Shown: one piece after another, positions 25,495 through 38,759 of the stretch
Position numbering within the stretch: the stretch's first letter is position 1
Layout: each line of letters opens with the position of its first letter
Assembly: GCA_013396915.1 (NCBI GenBank)
Contig: VWZL01000308.1
Coordinates: forward strand, 1,428 to 65,427
Origin: Stercorarius parasiticus
Lineage: Eukaryota; Chordata; Aves; Charadriiformes; Stercorariidae
DNA length: 64,000 bases
Direction: 5' to 3'
Program-made: the position numbers and the translations under genes
The notes under the pieces: model-generated
Told to the model about the DNA's origin: nothing
What the model saw: the letters and a program-made list of their open reading frames with translations, nothing else
Database searches by the model: none

Positions 25495-25920
25495 TACTGA
25501 GGGAAAACTGAAAAGCTGAGCTTCAAGTCTCCGTTTGTGGAAGGAGATGGAAGGAGGCCCAGCTATCATGAATTCACAAGATTGGTAAATAAAAGCAATT
25601 AAGATGAGCAGGTTCAGAGGGGAAGGAGGATGCTGCTCTTTGCAGTCCGAGAAGCTGAAGCAGTGAGCAGTTCGTCTTGAAATGTTTTCCTCTCTTGGGT
25701 AGTTAGTATTAAGACCTACCAGACCTGCTGGTTACATGTAGCTTGGGTAGATGATGGGGTTCCCAGTACTTGGCTGTGGTTAGGATTTAGGGGCTTTGCC
25801 ATCAGCAAACCATTTCTTCTCCCTCCCTTCCACTCTTTCTTTGAACTCTGAACACACCAGGGCAGATGCTTTCATACAGTTGTTCATAGCGTAGGACAGT
25901 AGAGCCCTGATGTCAGCTGA

Positions 25921-26058
25921 ACTCTCAGAGCTTCATGGAAGTGGTCAAAGTCCTGCATTTCTGCTTGACATGGTCGGAAATGGCAATGGTGGACTCTCAG
26001 AGCTTCATGGAAATGGTCAAGGTCCTGCACTTCTGCTTGGTCAGAAATGGCAATGGTG
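25921..26058. repeat. Tandem direct duplication, ~72-bp period, two copies
   Basis: Copy 1 (25921-25990) and copy 2 (25993-26058) share ACTCTCAGAGCTTCATGGAA, GGTCAA, GTCCTGCA, TTCTGCTTG, and GGAAATGGCAATGGTG/AGAAATGGCAATGGTG, with a few substitutions and a 4-base deletion (ACAT) in copy 2. It is not part of a known dispersed element that I recognise. Confidence 0.9.
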
Positions 26059-26880
26059 ACTTCTGTAGACTGCTGTCTTGGAAGGGGGGGGTCTGGTGGC
26101 TACAACCAGTGCAACTAGACAGGAAAAAAACTTTTGAAAACTCACCAAGTAACTATATGAGATCCTGTCAATGTTGAAGGACTGGAAATAAAACCTTCCT
26201 TAGCTCATAGCTTAGTGTGGCAGGTAAACGTGAGTACTGGCTTTTCATCTTCATAGCATTGTTGATGGCCATTCTTCATGTGGGGGAGGAACAGGAGGAA
26301 AAGGGGAAGGGAAGAGAGGTTTGCAATAATTTTATGATTTTAATTTTAAAGGTAAGTGCATCAAGTATGATTTACAGGTTACTAGGTGGTAACCATGTTT
26401 CGGACAGGTAGTAGTAGCCCATTCAGAGCTCAAGATGTTGGCCATTAGCATAAAGCATAACATTATATTGCTTGGTGTTGTAGACTGCTTTTGGTAACCA
26501 GTGTCCCTGCCTTCCTTATAAATCTTGATGCCTTGAGAGACTTTTAGCCAAGATGTTTTTTTGCAGGGTGTTCTCAGTACCTTTTAGTGAACATTTTGTG
26601 GGACAGGTTACAGTAAACAGGATTTCAATTCTGTGCACCCTCTTAATTAACTGCTAACACTGCCTCATGGAGCAAGGTGGTATGGGAGAGGAACGTATGG
26701 GAGGGATCAAACAACCTGTGGTCACTTATGCTGATTCACCATGACTGTGAGAGCTTACAGTTGATCTTGCTAATGCATTTTACTTTCTTCTGATACTACT
26801 AGGAGTGCTGATATTCATAGTGACAAACCCCTATATCTTGTTCTGCTTAGAAAATCTGGATGCTGAGCAGGTGGAAATGC

Positions 26881-26956
26881 TGTTGTCTTTTTGTTGTCTT
26901 TTTGTTGTCTTTTTGTTGTCTTTTTGTTGTGTTTTTTTGTTGTCTTTTTTTGTTGG
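26881..26956. repeat. Satellite, 11-bp unit TTGTCTTTTTG
   Basis: Four uniform copies of TTGTCTTTTTG are followed by expanded variants with longer T runs. It is T-rich on the + strand. Frames across it give repetitive peptides and are not genes. Confidence 0.92.
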
Positions 26957-29900
26957 CAGCAGAAAGACAGCTAAAGCTCATGAAGGTGTGAGATACCATC
27001 AGGGAAGGGGACAGTGCGTGGGATCCTGGGAGACACGGTCTCATGAAATGTCTTGAAGTCTGGGCTAAATCTGTTTTAGGCCTCCCTGAGGCATGACAAA
27101 GCCTGTAGACCCATGAAATATCGCTTATAACAATATTTCATTCGAAGATATTAAGGGATTTCAATGCCCCTTAGAAGCTGGCAAGAGTTAAGTCTGAGCT
27201 CTTGCAGCTGTGGTTTCACTGGAAGCTTGGCCAGCTCAAGTGACCATAGCGTGAAGACGATCCATAGCGCTTTTTAACCTCTTTGCACCCACCTGTTGCC
27301 AGGGTGCTGAGTTCTTGGACACCATTGGCTTATGGGTGAGGAGCAGCTCTTTAAAGCTGAGCTTCAGCAGTGCAGAAGAGCTCATGGGCATATGAAGAAG
27401 CTGGCCCTGTTGACTGGCTTTATGCATCCACAAACGGTCAGTTGAATTGGTGGGTTAGGAGTAATCTTGAATTTCTTCTGGTGATAAGCTGTTCTCTAGC
27501 AGTGCCGGTGTGTCTGTCATCTCTGGCTGATTAAGAGGTGCATCCCCAGCTTCCTGAGGAGAGTCCTTGTCTTGGTCTTGACAGTCATTGCATCTTGACT
27601 TGACAACAGCAATGATACACCTGGGTAGGGAGCCTGCAAGTGAAGGAAGCTCCAACCAGCCCAGAAAGCTGCAGCCCATCTCCTCTGCTGCGTGGGCAGC
27701 TTGCCATGTCTTTCTATGCTGGCTTCTGTTGGAAATAGAGATAAAGTGTTGAGGTCTTTTGTTTTCTTTTTAGGGTGCTCCCTGTTTTGAATCAGGTAGG
27801 AGAAAGACTGCTTAAAGCTTTGTGCCAAAGACTGTAGGAGCTTTCTGCAAGGAAATGAAGGTCCGCACTGTGAGAGTCCAGTTTCACATGGACTGGGCAA
27901 CCCCAGGAGATAAAGACCACCACAAACCTCCTCATATTCTGCTCCAAGTGCAAGGTACGTTCAACTGAAGGTCCTTTTTCTAAATATATAGCAACGTTTT
28001 GTGTAATGTTTAAAGACAGTTAAGGAACACACAAGCTAAACAAGACCCTCCACTGCTGAGTTGGAGAAAAGAGGAGAAATAAGATGTATCAGATGTTAGT
28101 TCATCACTTAATACACTACCTGAAAGATAATCTGGTGATGGCTGCAGTGTTTAAACTGAGCATTGAGGAAAATACGTTTGACTGTAATCCCAGTTACCTG
28201 CAGTGTTTTGTACCTTTTCAGAATATATAAAAAAATAGGAAATAGCAAGATTGAGGTACATGCCCAGACATCCTTAACTCGGCCCTCCCTTTCCTCTCTT
28301 CACCCCTTTTAAACTAGGGTTAATTACCAGGAATTTTCTGCAGACACAAGTCTGGTTTGTAACACCCTGTAATATTCGTGGGTCAAAGCAAGCTATTTTA
28401 TCTAACTGATGTGTTGAATTTTATTAATTTTTTTTAATTACGTTACCTCCTTTATGACCTTGTGGATGGGCTCATAGATTCCAAGTTAATTCATGTACGA
28501 CTCTTGGTCTCCATCTGTTCTATATGTCCCAAAATGTGATATTTAAACGAACAAGCATGCAGAAGAGGAATCACGAAGTCAAGATGATGATGGACATTGT
28601 GGCCGTGTTAGTTAGGGATTGTTCTCTGTGGTTTTGATGGATGTGGTGGTTCTGATGTGGGTTACTACTTACTACTGGTTGTTTCAGTGATGGGGGATCT
28701 TTTCACCATTTCCATTAGTGGTTTAAGTGGGATTTCGGAGAACGGGGAATGGGTGGGTCTTTGCTTGTGCTCTGTTGTGGTTCACCCCTTCCCGGCTTCT
28801 TGTCTAAAGCAAGGTTTTTAGATGTGCCCATCCAGGATTGCCATGTATGGTGAGATGATGATATCTCTTTTGGCATGTCTTTTGCTCCACTCTGGTCAGC
28901 CTGCCTTATTTGCTTGTACTTTCTATCTATATCTTGGTTTTACCCTGGGTCATTGGGTCTGTGGGACAAAGACTGGCCTTTCTATTCTATTCTATTTTTG
29001 TATAATGTCCAGCACAGACACATTTGGAATCTCAAGTTCTTGGTGGTGCTGTATGTAATGCCAATAACTCATAACAGTGATAATTACTCCTGGGGATGTG
29101 TGGCTATCTGTGCACACGATGGAGACGTGATGGCCATAAATGTGCTGCTGTAGTGTGGATTTTTTTACGTGGTTTCTGTGTTGTTTTAGCTCTGAAGAGC
29201 AGTACACGTGGGAGCCAGCTCAGTACAAGAAGGGTACAGAAAGCATTCCCGTGCAGGTGAAAACTGTCAGGGCCAGCGGCCGGTGGTGAAGTCTTTGCTT
29301 TTATTCAGGGCAGTGCAGATAAAGCACGGCACAGGTTTTCTACTTGTGAGTGTGTGCATATATCTATATCCAAGAAACTTTTATATGTGTTTTTATATAT
29401 ATACAAACATGTGTGTGAAAGCATCATTGCCTGTTAAGCTCTAACTTTGCTTCCTCCTCCTGGTTTCCTTCCACTTCTCTTTTTCTGTTCCACTTCACGT
29501 TTGAGTTTTATGCCGGTTGTGTTTTTCATAGGCGTATTTCCCTTTTTTCTTACCTTCTTTCTCCTTTCTTTTCTATTCTGGCTTTTCATTCTCTACCTTC
29601 TCATACATGTTTCTTCTCCAAGTTGTTTTATAATTTCTCTTCTGTGTGGCTCCTTGTTTCTGTCGCCAGGGCAGGTTGGCCAAGCACCCTGTTAGTGTCT
29701 CTGCACACCCCAAGAGTTTGTGGCCCAAGGAACAGCTGCAGCTGCGCCCCTTATTTCTTGTAAAAGGGGAATAAAGGAGTCGGAGCTGCTCTAGTTTCCC
29801 TTCTCTCTAAATGAATGTCAGCCTGACAGTTTTGGCTTCCCTTGCCTGCTCCAGATTGCAGCTGGTGTGGCCGAGTGGATGTTTCTTGGACCTGGTGGTA

Positions 29901-30390
29901 AAAGTAGAATTGGGGTCAGTGACCATGGTGCTTCTCCCCTGCACCATGGGCTCAGTGATGGCAAGAGGTGGCCTGGGCTCCTCTTCCTTCCTTGGTGGTT
30001 GCAAGCTACACTCAAAGCCTTGGCTCTGCATTCCTGCTGCTACCTCTCTTGCCTTTCTGCTGCTAGTTTTAGTAGCTTTCTGGCTTGCTGCAAGCCCAGA
30101 GCTTTTTCCACCTGGTTTCAACCCTGTTTTTTACCCCCCAAGGGATGTTAGCCCCAGGTCGTGGTGGTCCTGCGAGGGCTGCAGTGCCCTGATGGCAGAG
30201 GGCTTTCTTTCGGGTGTGTGAGCGAGCGGTTGAGCAGGCGGGTTTGTGCATGCGTTGGCGATGGCTCCATTTAAGCAATCCCCCCCATTCCCGTAAGAAA
30301 ACGCTGTCGGGGGAGAGCAGACAGGCAGCGCTGGGAGCAGAGGGGATTTTAAATCCCCTGTGGGCACGTCCCACACAGCGCTTCCCACTT

Positions 30391-31030
30391 ACAGAATCAT
30401 AGGATGGTTAGAGTTGGAAGGCACCTTAAAGATCATCTAGTTCCAACCCCCTGCCATGGGCAGGGACATCTCCCACTAGACCAGGCTGCTCAAAGCCCCA
30501 TCCAGCCTGGCCTTGAACACCTCCAGGGATGGGGCATCCACAGCTTCTCTGGGCAACCTGTGCCAGTGTCTCACCACCCTTGTAGTGAAAAATTTCTTCT
30601 TGGTATCTAATCTAAATCTACCCTCTTCTAGTTTGAAGCCATTACCTCTTGTCCTATCACTACGTGCCCTTGTAAAAAGTCCCTCTCCAGCTTTCTTGTA
30701 GGCGCCATTCAGATAATGGAAGGCTGCTATAAGGTCTCCCTGGAGTCTTCTCTTCTCCAGGCTGAACAACCCCAACTCTCTCAGCCAGTCCTCATAGCAG
30801 AGGTGCTCCAGCCCTCTCATCATCTTCGTGGTGTTTCTCTGGACCCTATCCATCCTTCCTGTGCTGAGGGCTCCAGAGCTGGATGCAGTACTCCAGGTGT
30901 GGTCTCACCAGAGCAGAGTAGAGGGGCAGAATCACCTCCCTCACCCTTTTGATGCAGCCCCAGATGCGGTTGGCTTTCTGGGCTGCGAGTGCACGTTGCC
31001 AGCTCATGTTGAGCTTCTCATCCACTCCTC
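30391..31030 (-). mobile_element. CR1 LINE 3' fragment, longest in the window
   Basis: About 640 bp in reverse orientation. It begins with the complement of the terminal octamer (AGAATCATAGGATGG), then the 3' UTR, then the C-terminal coding part of CR1 ORF2. A frame of about 125 codons at 30476-30853 is still open on the minus strand and includes [24 protein letters not shown] and P-S-L-E-V-F-K-A-R-L-D. Upstream (31030 side) the match continues with VRPHLE-type and L-A-C-pattern sequence before it fades. The reverse transcriptase and endonuclease domains are missing, so it is inactive. Confidence 0.95.
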
Positions 31031-32200
31031 TGCAACCAGCGAGTGCTGCGAAGCGCAGCCTCTTCTAGAGGCTGACTGGTAGACGATAAAGCCGAGTGTT
31101 CCAACTGCTTCCCATTACAGAAACGGCAGGATCTGAAATCGGGAAATGCTTTCATGTTGGCGATCTGAGGAACATGCTCAATATCACTTGGCAGCAGACG
31201 TTTTATTCTTGGCCGCATGAGCCTTGCAGCAAACGGGTTGGTTGGGTGGCTTTGCTTGCACAGCTCTTTTTTTTTTTCTTTTCCCCCCAAAAAACCTCCC
31301 AGGTCTCAGCACTGAGTTTCCTGTGCTGGAAAGCCGATGCTTCCCAGCCCTGGTTTGTGGTGTTGGTTTCTTCGATGGGCGGTGATTCCTGCCCATGCCC
31401 AGCCTGCGCTCCACGGAGGTCAGGTCGGGTGAGCTCTGCCGAGCATGGTTTGGGCAAGCGATCTGTGGAAGGGGCTTTCCTTCGGGGAAAGGGAAAGATT
31501 CCTTTTTTTTTTTTTTTTCTTGGAAAGATGTAACCCAAGCAGAGAATTTTAAGGGGTATCATCCAGGTGAATAAACAGAAATCAAACTCCAGACCATCCC
31601 CTTCGTGTGGCTGATGATAATACGTGAGGTTTCTTACATGAAATGTGAACACTCAGTGTCATGTTTCATTCAGGATGACTCTTCATTTTTTTTTTTTCTT
31701 CGCTTTTTTTTCCCCCCTCTGCAATGCAGGCTGCTTTCACAAGTGGTACAAGTGTCCTGTGCCACCCACCTCAGCCCCCCTTGGACTAGGGGCTATTTCA
31801 GGCCATGTTCATAACCTGATCTTGCTGATGACCCTTGCACCCAAGGATCACTTAGTGCCAATTGTTAGGGTGCTTTGCTATTTTCGAGGCTCTCGGGACC
31901 GATCCTATTTCCCTTGAATGCCCAAATGGGATTTTTTTTGTCCTGGTTTAGTTTGGCTCGGGAATGGGCTGTTCACCTACTCGCAAGTTTGGTGCTGTCA
32001 GTCCACCGCACGTGGTGGTAGCACCTGAACTTCTGAAGTTGCAGCCTTCAGGATGGGACAGGGTGACAGTGGTTGACTCGGGGGATGCAGAAGACCTTGC
32101 CTTGGAAAGGATAAGGAGCGGATCATGGCTGAGGTAGCCTGGCAGACAGCTGGGAAAAACTGTTTTTAAAAGCCAGGTCTGCTTAATACAGAGCTGTCAT
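31031..32200. other. Non-coding stretch between CR1 copies
   Basis: T runs near 31266-31280, 31503-31520 and 31686-31700. No gene or element recognised. Confidence 0.5.
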
Positions 32201-32490
32201 AGGATCACAGAATCACAGTTGGAAAGCACCTTAAAGATCACCTAGTTCCACCCCCCCTGCCATGGGCAGGGACACCTCCCACTAGACCAGGTTACTCAAA
32301 GCCCCATCCAGCCTGGCCTTGAACACTTCCAGGGATGGTGCAGCCACAGCTTCTCTGGGCAACCTGTGCCAATGTCTCACCACCCTCACAGTGAAGAATT
32401 TCTTCCTAATATCTAATCTAAATCTACTCTTTTTTCAGTTTAAAACTGTTACCTCTTGTCCTGTCGCTACACTGCCTAATAAAGAGTCAC
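32201..32490 (-). mobile_element. CR1 LINE 3' fragment
   Basis: It starts with the complement of two terminal octamers (AGGATCACAGAATCACAG) and runs through the 3' UTR and the end of ORF2. Same orientation and subfamily as the copy at 30.4 kb, but independently truncated near 32490. Confidence 0.93.
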
Positions 32491-34463
32491 TGTGCAGGTT
32501 GTCCCAGGTTCAATGGTGAGGCTTGTGGTGCTGATGACCCTACATTTTTGGGCTCAAGTATGGTGGACTTGCTCTACTGGGGCAGATGCTTGTGTTTTTC
32601 TTAGCCAGCCTGCTGTCTCTGGCCCTGATCAAAGGCAGATGTTTTAGAAGAAAAAAAAAAAAAAGAAAAAGTGGGTGAAAGTGAAACAGATGGCTAAAAA
32701 GTAGCCGGATCATATGAGCAGTTTTCTACCAAAACATTTCAAGCTCAGGTTGGCTTGTGCTCAAGTCATGCCTGCCCACTGGAGGGCCTGGTGATGAGTT
32801 GGAGGTGGTAGATGTCAGCTAGTTTACAGCATCTAAGCAAATAAATCGTTTTTTCTTTCTCCCCCCGCCCCCCCAGTATCTAAGTGTGTGGCCTTTTCTA
32901 CTTGAGTGTCTCTTTTAAGCAGCTAAAAAGTTTTTCTAACTGAAGTATGTTTCTACACTGCAGTTGAGAGATAAATATAGCCGGTGAATTGAAAGAAGGC
33001 CATAGTATGTGTTATGTTGCCTTACCCAGTATTTTTATTTTTTCTCTTTTTGTGGTGATTTCTGTGCTAACTCAAAATGGAAAACCTCCTGAAAGATGTT
33101 ATTTTTCCCCTTGAAAGAAATTACATGCCAGAACGCCATTCACTGCCTTACGCTGCGACCAGCAAAGGATTAAACCCCCCCACACCCCCCGTCTTCTTCA
33201 TCCCCGCGCCGTGTGTTTGGAAAGCAGGCGTGTTCGCAGCTGAGCCAGCCCTAATAATAATAATAATTCAGGTTGAGAAGCGCCGAGCAGCCTGTGATTA
33301 GCAAAAATAATTATTGCACAGTGTCTACATTGAGAGGTGGGTTTTTGACCTGGCGAGAGGGACGCGCTGTACAGCTGCCAGGAGGGGGACAGTTGGCTCC
33401 CGTCACCCTGTGGACGTTCTCCTTGTAAAGTCGGGTGCAGGAACCGTGTGGAGCAAAACATGCTTGTAAAATGGTGACTGCTTTTGAGTTTTTCCAGTAA
33501 ATTCTGCTGGTGAAAGAGCAGCCAGAAAACTTGTAAATAAGAGTTTTACGCTGTGCTCCGCTCCCCAGGGTAATTTTTTTTTGTTTAAAGTTTGGACGCG
33601 GTTGTTGGATGTGTTCTCTCTGCTTGCCAGGAGACCACACTTTTGACTAGCTGTTGGCTCTAGGACCTAAAAAATGGGCTAGGAAACTTTCCAAACCTTC
33701 TCTTTCACGGGTGCTGGTTCAGATCCGGGTCAGCAGGATTGAGGGACGTCTCTATTGTAGGATGCTGCTCTGACACGCATAAAGCCAAGTTTGTAGGCTG
33801 ACAGCTGATGACTCGTTGCCTTAAAATCTAATCTGCCCTGCTGCATAGCAGCGAGCCGAGCTTTTTACGCGTGCTTTCCCCTGCAAGCTTCGTCAGCAAG
33901 GGCAGGGTTTCTTCCCGGCAGGCACGTTGGGAGGTGGCACCGATGGCCATCACTGGTGCAAGGCTTTGGGGCAGAGCTCATCCAGGGACCTGCACAGGCA
34001 GGCCCGGGATGAGGAGCTGTTGTAACTCATCCTCCCCTCCGCAAAAAATAGCAGAGCTTGGGAAATGCTTCCTACAGATGGTGCTGGGATGGGCATCCCC
34101 AGACCAGGGCTGTGGTCCTGCCTCCACCTGGGCTGCTGCCCAGCCTACCTACCCTCCCCCTTTTTTGTAATAATTTATCTGCATATAAATATTGTCCCAA
34201 TAGAAATAAGTCTTAAAAACAAATAGGTTTAAGCTAAAATGAATGTAGGGTACTCTTAGGGGTTTACATTGGTTTAACTGAAGCCTAGTAGACTGTAGAT
34301 CTCTTCCAGACCGCCTTAAGTATTTGCATAGGACTCACACACATACGGCCCTGATTTTCCCCCACGATGCTTGCTACTGTCAGACAAGTAATAATAATTT
34401 TTAAAAAGTGCCTTAATTAGGCTTGTTTTACTTGAGGCAAGCAGGTGAAGTGCATCCTTTGAT
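32491..34463. other. Non-coding stretch
   Basis: A runs near 32650; C runs near 32862-32876; an (AAT) repeat at 33252-33267; moderate CpG at 33120-33240 and 33840-33980. No gene recognised. Confidence 0.5.
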
Positions 34464-34496
34464 CCTTTCCAACCTTTGATTTTTGTGATTTTGTGT
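34464..34496 (+). mobile_element. Possible degraded CR1 3' terminus
   Basis: CCTTTCCAACC followed shortly by TTTTGTGATTTTGTG resembles the CR1 end CCCTTCCAACC plus octamers ATTCTGTGATTCTGTG. The match is short and could be chance. Confidence 0.3.
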
Positions 34497-34540
34497 TTTT
34501 TCTTTCCTGTAGTTGTTTTTATTGACAATAATCAGAAGGA

Positions 34541-34573
34541 TGTGTGTGTGTGTGCATGTATGTGTGTGTATGG
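34541..34573. repeat. (TG)n microsatellite
   Basis: TG dinucleotides in two blocks, with a GCATGTA interruption between them. Confidence 0.9.
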
Positions 34574-35252
34574 ATACACGTAGCACACATTCACACCCAC
34601 GGACCTGCTCTTTTTCTGTATTATAAAATACATATTTTTTTTCCCGCCCTGTGTCAAAGACAACCGGTATCGCCTGCACGCAGCTAAACAAGCCATTGAG
34701 TTAATACCACCATGTAAAGTTCAGGAAAGCCTGGTGAATATTTTTCTAATCAGAGGATATTCTGGTCCTCTTGATAATCAGCCCCTCATTGTAAACTCAT
34801 TTTGAGTCACAGGTTTAAATCTTTGTTCCAGTGGAAAAGATTTTTATGGGCAGCCCAAACAGGCATTAAATCCTGGTGGGTTTTTTTAAGCAGAGTTGCT
34901 TAAAATAGTACAGATTCTGAATCGGAAGAGTGACTCCAAGGGAAAAGAGAAGAATTGAAACAATGCAAACCGTGGCCTGGTGGCACAAAGCTTTTGTCCC
35001 ACCCCAACCCCTGATAGAGGTTTGGCAGAGGCAGCAGGCTGGGTTTCCTCGCCGGGACACTGCGTGCCTGTGATTGCTCTGCACAGTTGGGTTTCCATCT
35101 TCCTTGCTGGTTGTCACCCCCCCTTTTATTTTAGGGATGCCAGAAAATGACTTTGGAAGTCAAAACTATGCCAGTTTTATGCAGATCTATTAGCCTGCTT
35201 CTCGCATCCCTTCTGTATTTGCAGGGAAAAGGCTTTTCTGGAAAATGTGCCG
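34574..35252. other. Non-coding stretch
   Basis: Nothing recognised beyond T runs and a C run near 35118. Confidence 0.5.
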
Positions 35253-35781
35253 GCATGGTGAGGCCACATCTGGAATACTGTGCCCAGGTCTGCCCCCCCA
35301 CAGTTCAAGAAGGACAGGGAACAGCTGGAGAGAGTCCAGCGGAGGGCTACGAAGATGATCAAGGGAATGGATCAGCTCTTTTATGAGGAAAGGCTGAGAG
35401 ACCTGGGTCTGGTTAGCCTGGAGAAGAGAAGACTGAGGGGGAATCTCATCAATGCTGATCAATATCTAAAGGGCGGGTGTCAAGAGGATGGGGTCAGACT
35501 CTTCTCAGTGGTGCCCAGCGATAGGACAAGGGGCAACGGGCAAACTGGAACACAGGAAATTCCATGTCAACATGAAGGAAAACTTCTTTACGTTGAGGGT
35601 AACAGCACTGGAACAGGCTGCCCAGAGAGGCTGTGGAATCTTCTTTTCTGGAGATATTCAGAACCTGCCTGGATGTGTTCTTGTGCAACCTGCTCTAGGT
35701 GAACCTGTTTCGGCAGGGGGGTTGGACTAGGTGATCTCCAGAGGTCCCTTCCAACCCCTACAGTTCTGGGATTATGAGATT
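35253..35781 (+). mobile_element. CR1 LINE 3' fragment of a different subfamily
   Basis: About 530 bp. It encodes the CR1 ORF2 C-terminal region: [11 protein letters not shown], then [35 protein letters not shown]. One or more frameshifts separate the first segment from the second. The 3' UTR has GTGATCTCCAGAGGTCCCTTCC and a decayed terminal repeat (GGGATTATGAGATTTT). The CTCCAGAGG wording differs from the CTTTAAGG copies, so this is a separate subfamily and, from its decay, probably older. Confidence 0.93.
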
Positions 35782-38759
35782 TTGGAAACATGGTGTCCTC
35801 ATGATTTTGGGTTTTCACCTCTTTTTCCTTTCCCTTCTTCCATCCTCAAATGGCTCCATAGCTCTTCTCACTGGTCCCACACAGCTCATCCATCGCCTTT
35901 GTTTTCAGTGGCTGGGATTGCCATGGCACCAGTGACCCTTGGGATTATGATTTTGTCACAACGGAGCATCATGTCAAGGCAGTCCACACCTCGGGGAAGG
36001 TGTGACTCGTGTGCCAGTGTGGTGGTGGGTGGCCCAGAGGAGTCGGTACCCTGGTCAAGATGAGCTGGGAAACCTGTCCCGATTTTCCGGTGTTAGAGAG
36101 GATGCTCCTGTATGCACGGTGGGTTTTGCAGGCAGCATTGCAGCACTGAAGCTCAAAGCTCTTAAATCTCCCTTTTGCTCTTCATTCCTGAGAAATCCAG
36201 TATTGAAAGGCAGCATGCATCCTTTTCTCCTTCTCATGATGCAGGTGATGGATGCGCTGCCTGCGGTGCAGCCCCTTCCTTGTCCTCCCAGGTCCTTGGT
36301 AGGGGGACCTTCTCCTGGCAGGTGGGAAGGGCTCTCCTCTTAACTGGCCCTGGCTATCTCAGTGCACACCTCTGCTTGCCCGCACTGCTTTATTGCACAG
36401 GAACTGTCGTGTAAAGAGCTTTTACACTGCACAGGGTGTGTGCACACTTGGATTTCCATTTCTTGGTCTCAGGTACTTCCTTTGTTCTCCTGACTCTGAT
36501 ACTGAAGCATCTTTCCAAATTAAAAGCGATCTTAATCTCTTCCTTAAAGCAGTCCCTGAGCAAGGAGGAGTGGTGAGGTTAGCATCTGGAGCCGACATAT
36601 ATATTATTGATGATGCCTTTAAATGATTAAACAAATTTTCCTTGCATTATTTAAGGGAATTATGATATTCATCATTAATTGGAAAGATGTCTGGGGGAAT
36701 GGGTGATTCACACTCACAAATACCTTTTCTCCTCTAGTTCTTTGCTGCCTGTCTTCTCCCAGCTCCCGCTTGTCCTTTTGGAGCCAGCGTTCGTCCTTCT
36801 GTCAGCACCTCCTGCTGCCTCCCCCCTTGGTGTAGGTGACCTGTGGCTCTGTAAGGGTGTTGTGTCTTCTTTTCTAGACACGTAACTGAACTTGCAGTGT
36901 CACCAGCACTTATATAAGGGACGTGGTAATCTGGGCCGGGAAATAAGGTTTAGAAACTCTTAAGTACCTTTAAGAGCTCTTTCTAGCAAATGTTATTCGG
37001 ATTAATGTTCTTTATTTTACTGTCAGGGATAACGGGAAGCGTGAACAAGCCTGGCATTAGGTGTGCTCCTCTCCCCATGGTATGATGCAATATTGCAGCT
37101 GGGTTTTATTGCAAAATGAGACAACGTTGACTGAGAATTTGGTTGTGACAGGGTAGGCTTCCCCCTGCAGAAGATGAGAGTCCCTCTGCACCAGTTAGTT
37201 TTACTGGATCCTTAAGTCATTAAAGCACATTTTTTTGCCATGCGGCAGAAACAGTATTTCCAGGGTGTGGTTTTAAACATGGAAATGTGTCTGTTATCTT
37301 AGCTGCTGCTCTGCAGGACATCAACATCCATCAGTGGAGCTTGGGTTGACCTCCACGTAGTAGATTCAGTCTTTGAAGTTAGTCTTAAATCATTAATCTA
37401 AAAACTATTTTTCAAAGAGGATATTATTTAGATGGAATCTTAATTGTTGATATTCATTATTTCGGCTGAGTCTGGCCCTCGGAGGTGAGGGGGGCAGGAG
37501 GACCGTGAGGTTCCTCCGTGCTAGGTCAGGAGATATGAACCTCAGCTTCAAAGGGGTATGTGGAAAGGATGAAAACTGCACTTTGAATCCTCTAGATCAC
37601 GCAGAAAAGAAATAGCCTTAAGTAAAATAATGAAGCTATAGATAAGAGATTCTCCCCCTTCATTCTTCTTCCTGCCTTTACTGACATTTGTTTCTGGCTT
37701 TCAGGCTCAAAAATCCCTCCTGCAGGAGCCTGGAAAAGGGTTAATGCTTTTGTAACTTCTCCCCGTACAGCTTTATAAGGGAAAACAATTTCTTTGCTAC
37801 GTCTTCACCCTGTGTTATCGGCGCCCTGCTTGCCCAGCCTCTCGTGATGGAGAAGGTGAGGTGGTTCTCACCTGGCATCTCAGGCTTCCTTGAGTGCCCT
37901 TACGTGGTCTTTCTGGGAAGAGTGGGGCAGCGAGAGCCAGGACCTCGCAGGCGTGTGGCAACTTGGGAACATAGTAATCGTGGGAGTAGACCCAGAGGAA
38001 GGTCTCCCAGGTATGTCTGTGCTCCATGTTTTGCAGCCCTCATCCTTTGGGCAGGGTGTTGAGCTCCAAGGCGCTGTGGTGGTATCAGGGGAAAGGAGGC
38101 CCCCCTCCAGGCTTCTGCTGCCAATCGGTTCAAGTCCAAGAACATAAGGATTTATTGTTTTATTTTTTTATTCCACCTAACCTCTCTACAGAGGCTCTGC
38201 TTAATGTCTTGCCCTTGTTTGAAATGTGGAATTTATCTGCTACTATTATTATCCCATTGCAAAGGGGCCATGAGACTTTTTGTTTGGATCAGCCCAGCCC
38301 AGATCACTTTGTGCTCAGGGATGGGGCTGCCCAGTCCACATCCTCCATAAAATAATGCTGTTCTCCTTATTCTACAGCAGTCTGTCCTGCAGCTACGGCT
38401 CCTTTTCCTATAAAAATGGTCCATGGGGTGGCAGACTGTGTGGGATGCTTCTGGAGGTCTCATTCCCTGCAGCAAGGTGTCCTTCATCACCAGCGATGAT
38501 GAAGGTGCAGACGAGGCAGAGGGTGGTCTCCCGAGCTAGAGACCTCATGCAGCCCCACCATCCTGCTCCTGGATTCCTTCCCAGCAAACTCTAACCCGTC
38601 CCGGGGGGCTAAACTGTCTCCTTTCCAGAAAGGCACCGCTGCTGTGTGGGGTGCTTTTTGCCACCCTCAAGTCACTGCCACCTCTCTGAAGTTGCCCCTT
38701 ACTCCCGGTGTTCCCCTCCATGCCTCCTGGGAAGCTGTTGGCCGCCAGCCATCCCTTGT
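35782..38759. other. Non-coding stretch
   Basis: A/T-rich from 36480 to 37450, moderately GC-rich from 37800 to 38120 and from 38560 on. No gene, RNA gene or repeat recognised. Confidence 0.5.

Larger units (their letters stand above)
25495..30390. other. Non-coding stretch with two local repeats
   Basis: Contains the direct duplication at 25921-26058 and the satellite at 26881-26956, both listed separately. A/T-rich from 28200 to 28560. Pyrimidine-rich from 29440 to 29660 (many TTCT/TCC runs), which produces a hydrophobic chance frame. No gene was recognised. Confidence 0.5.
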
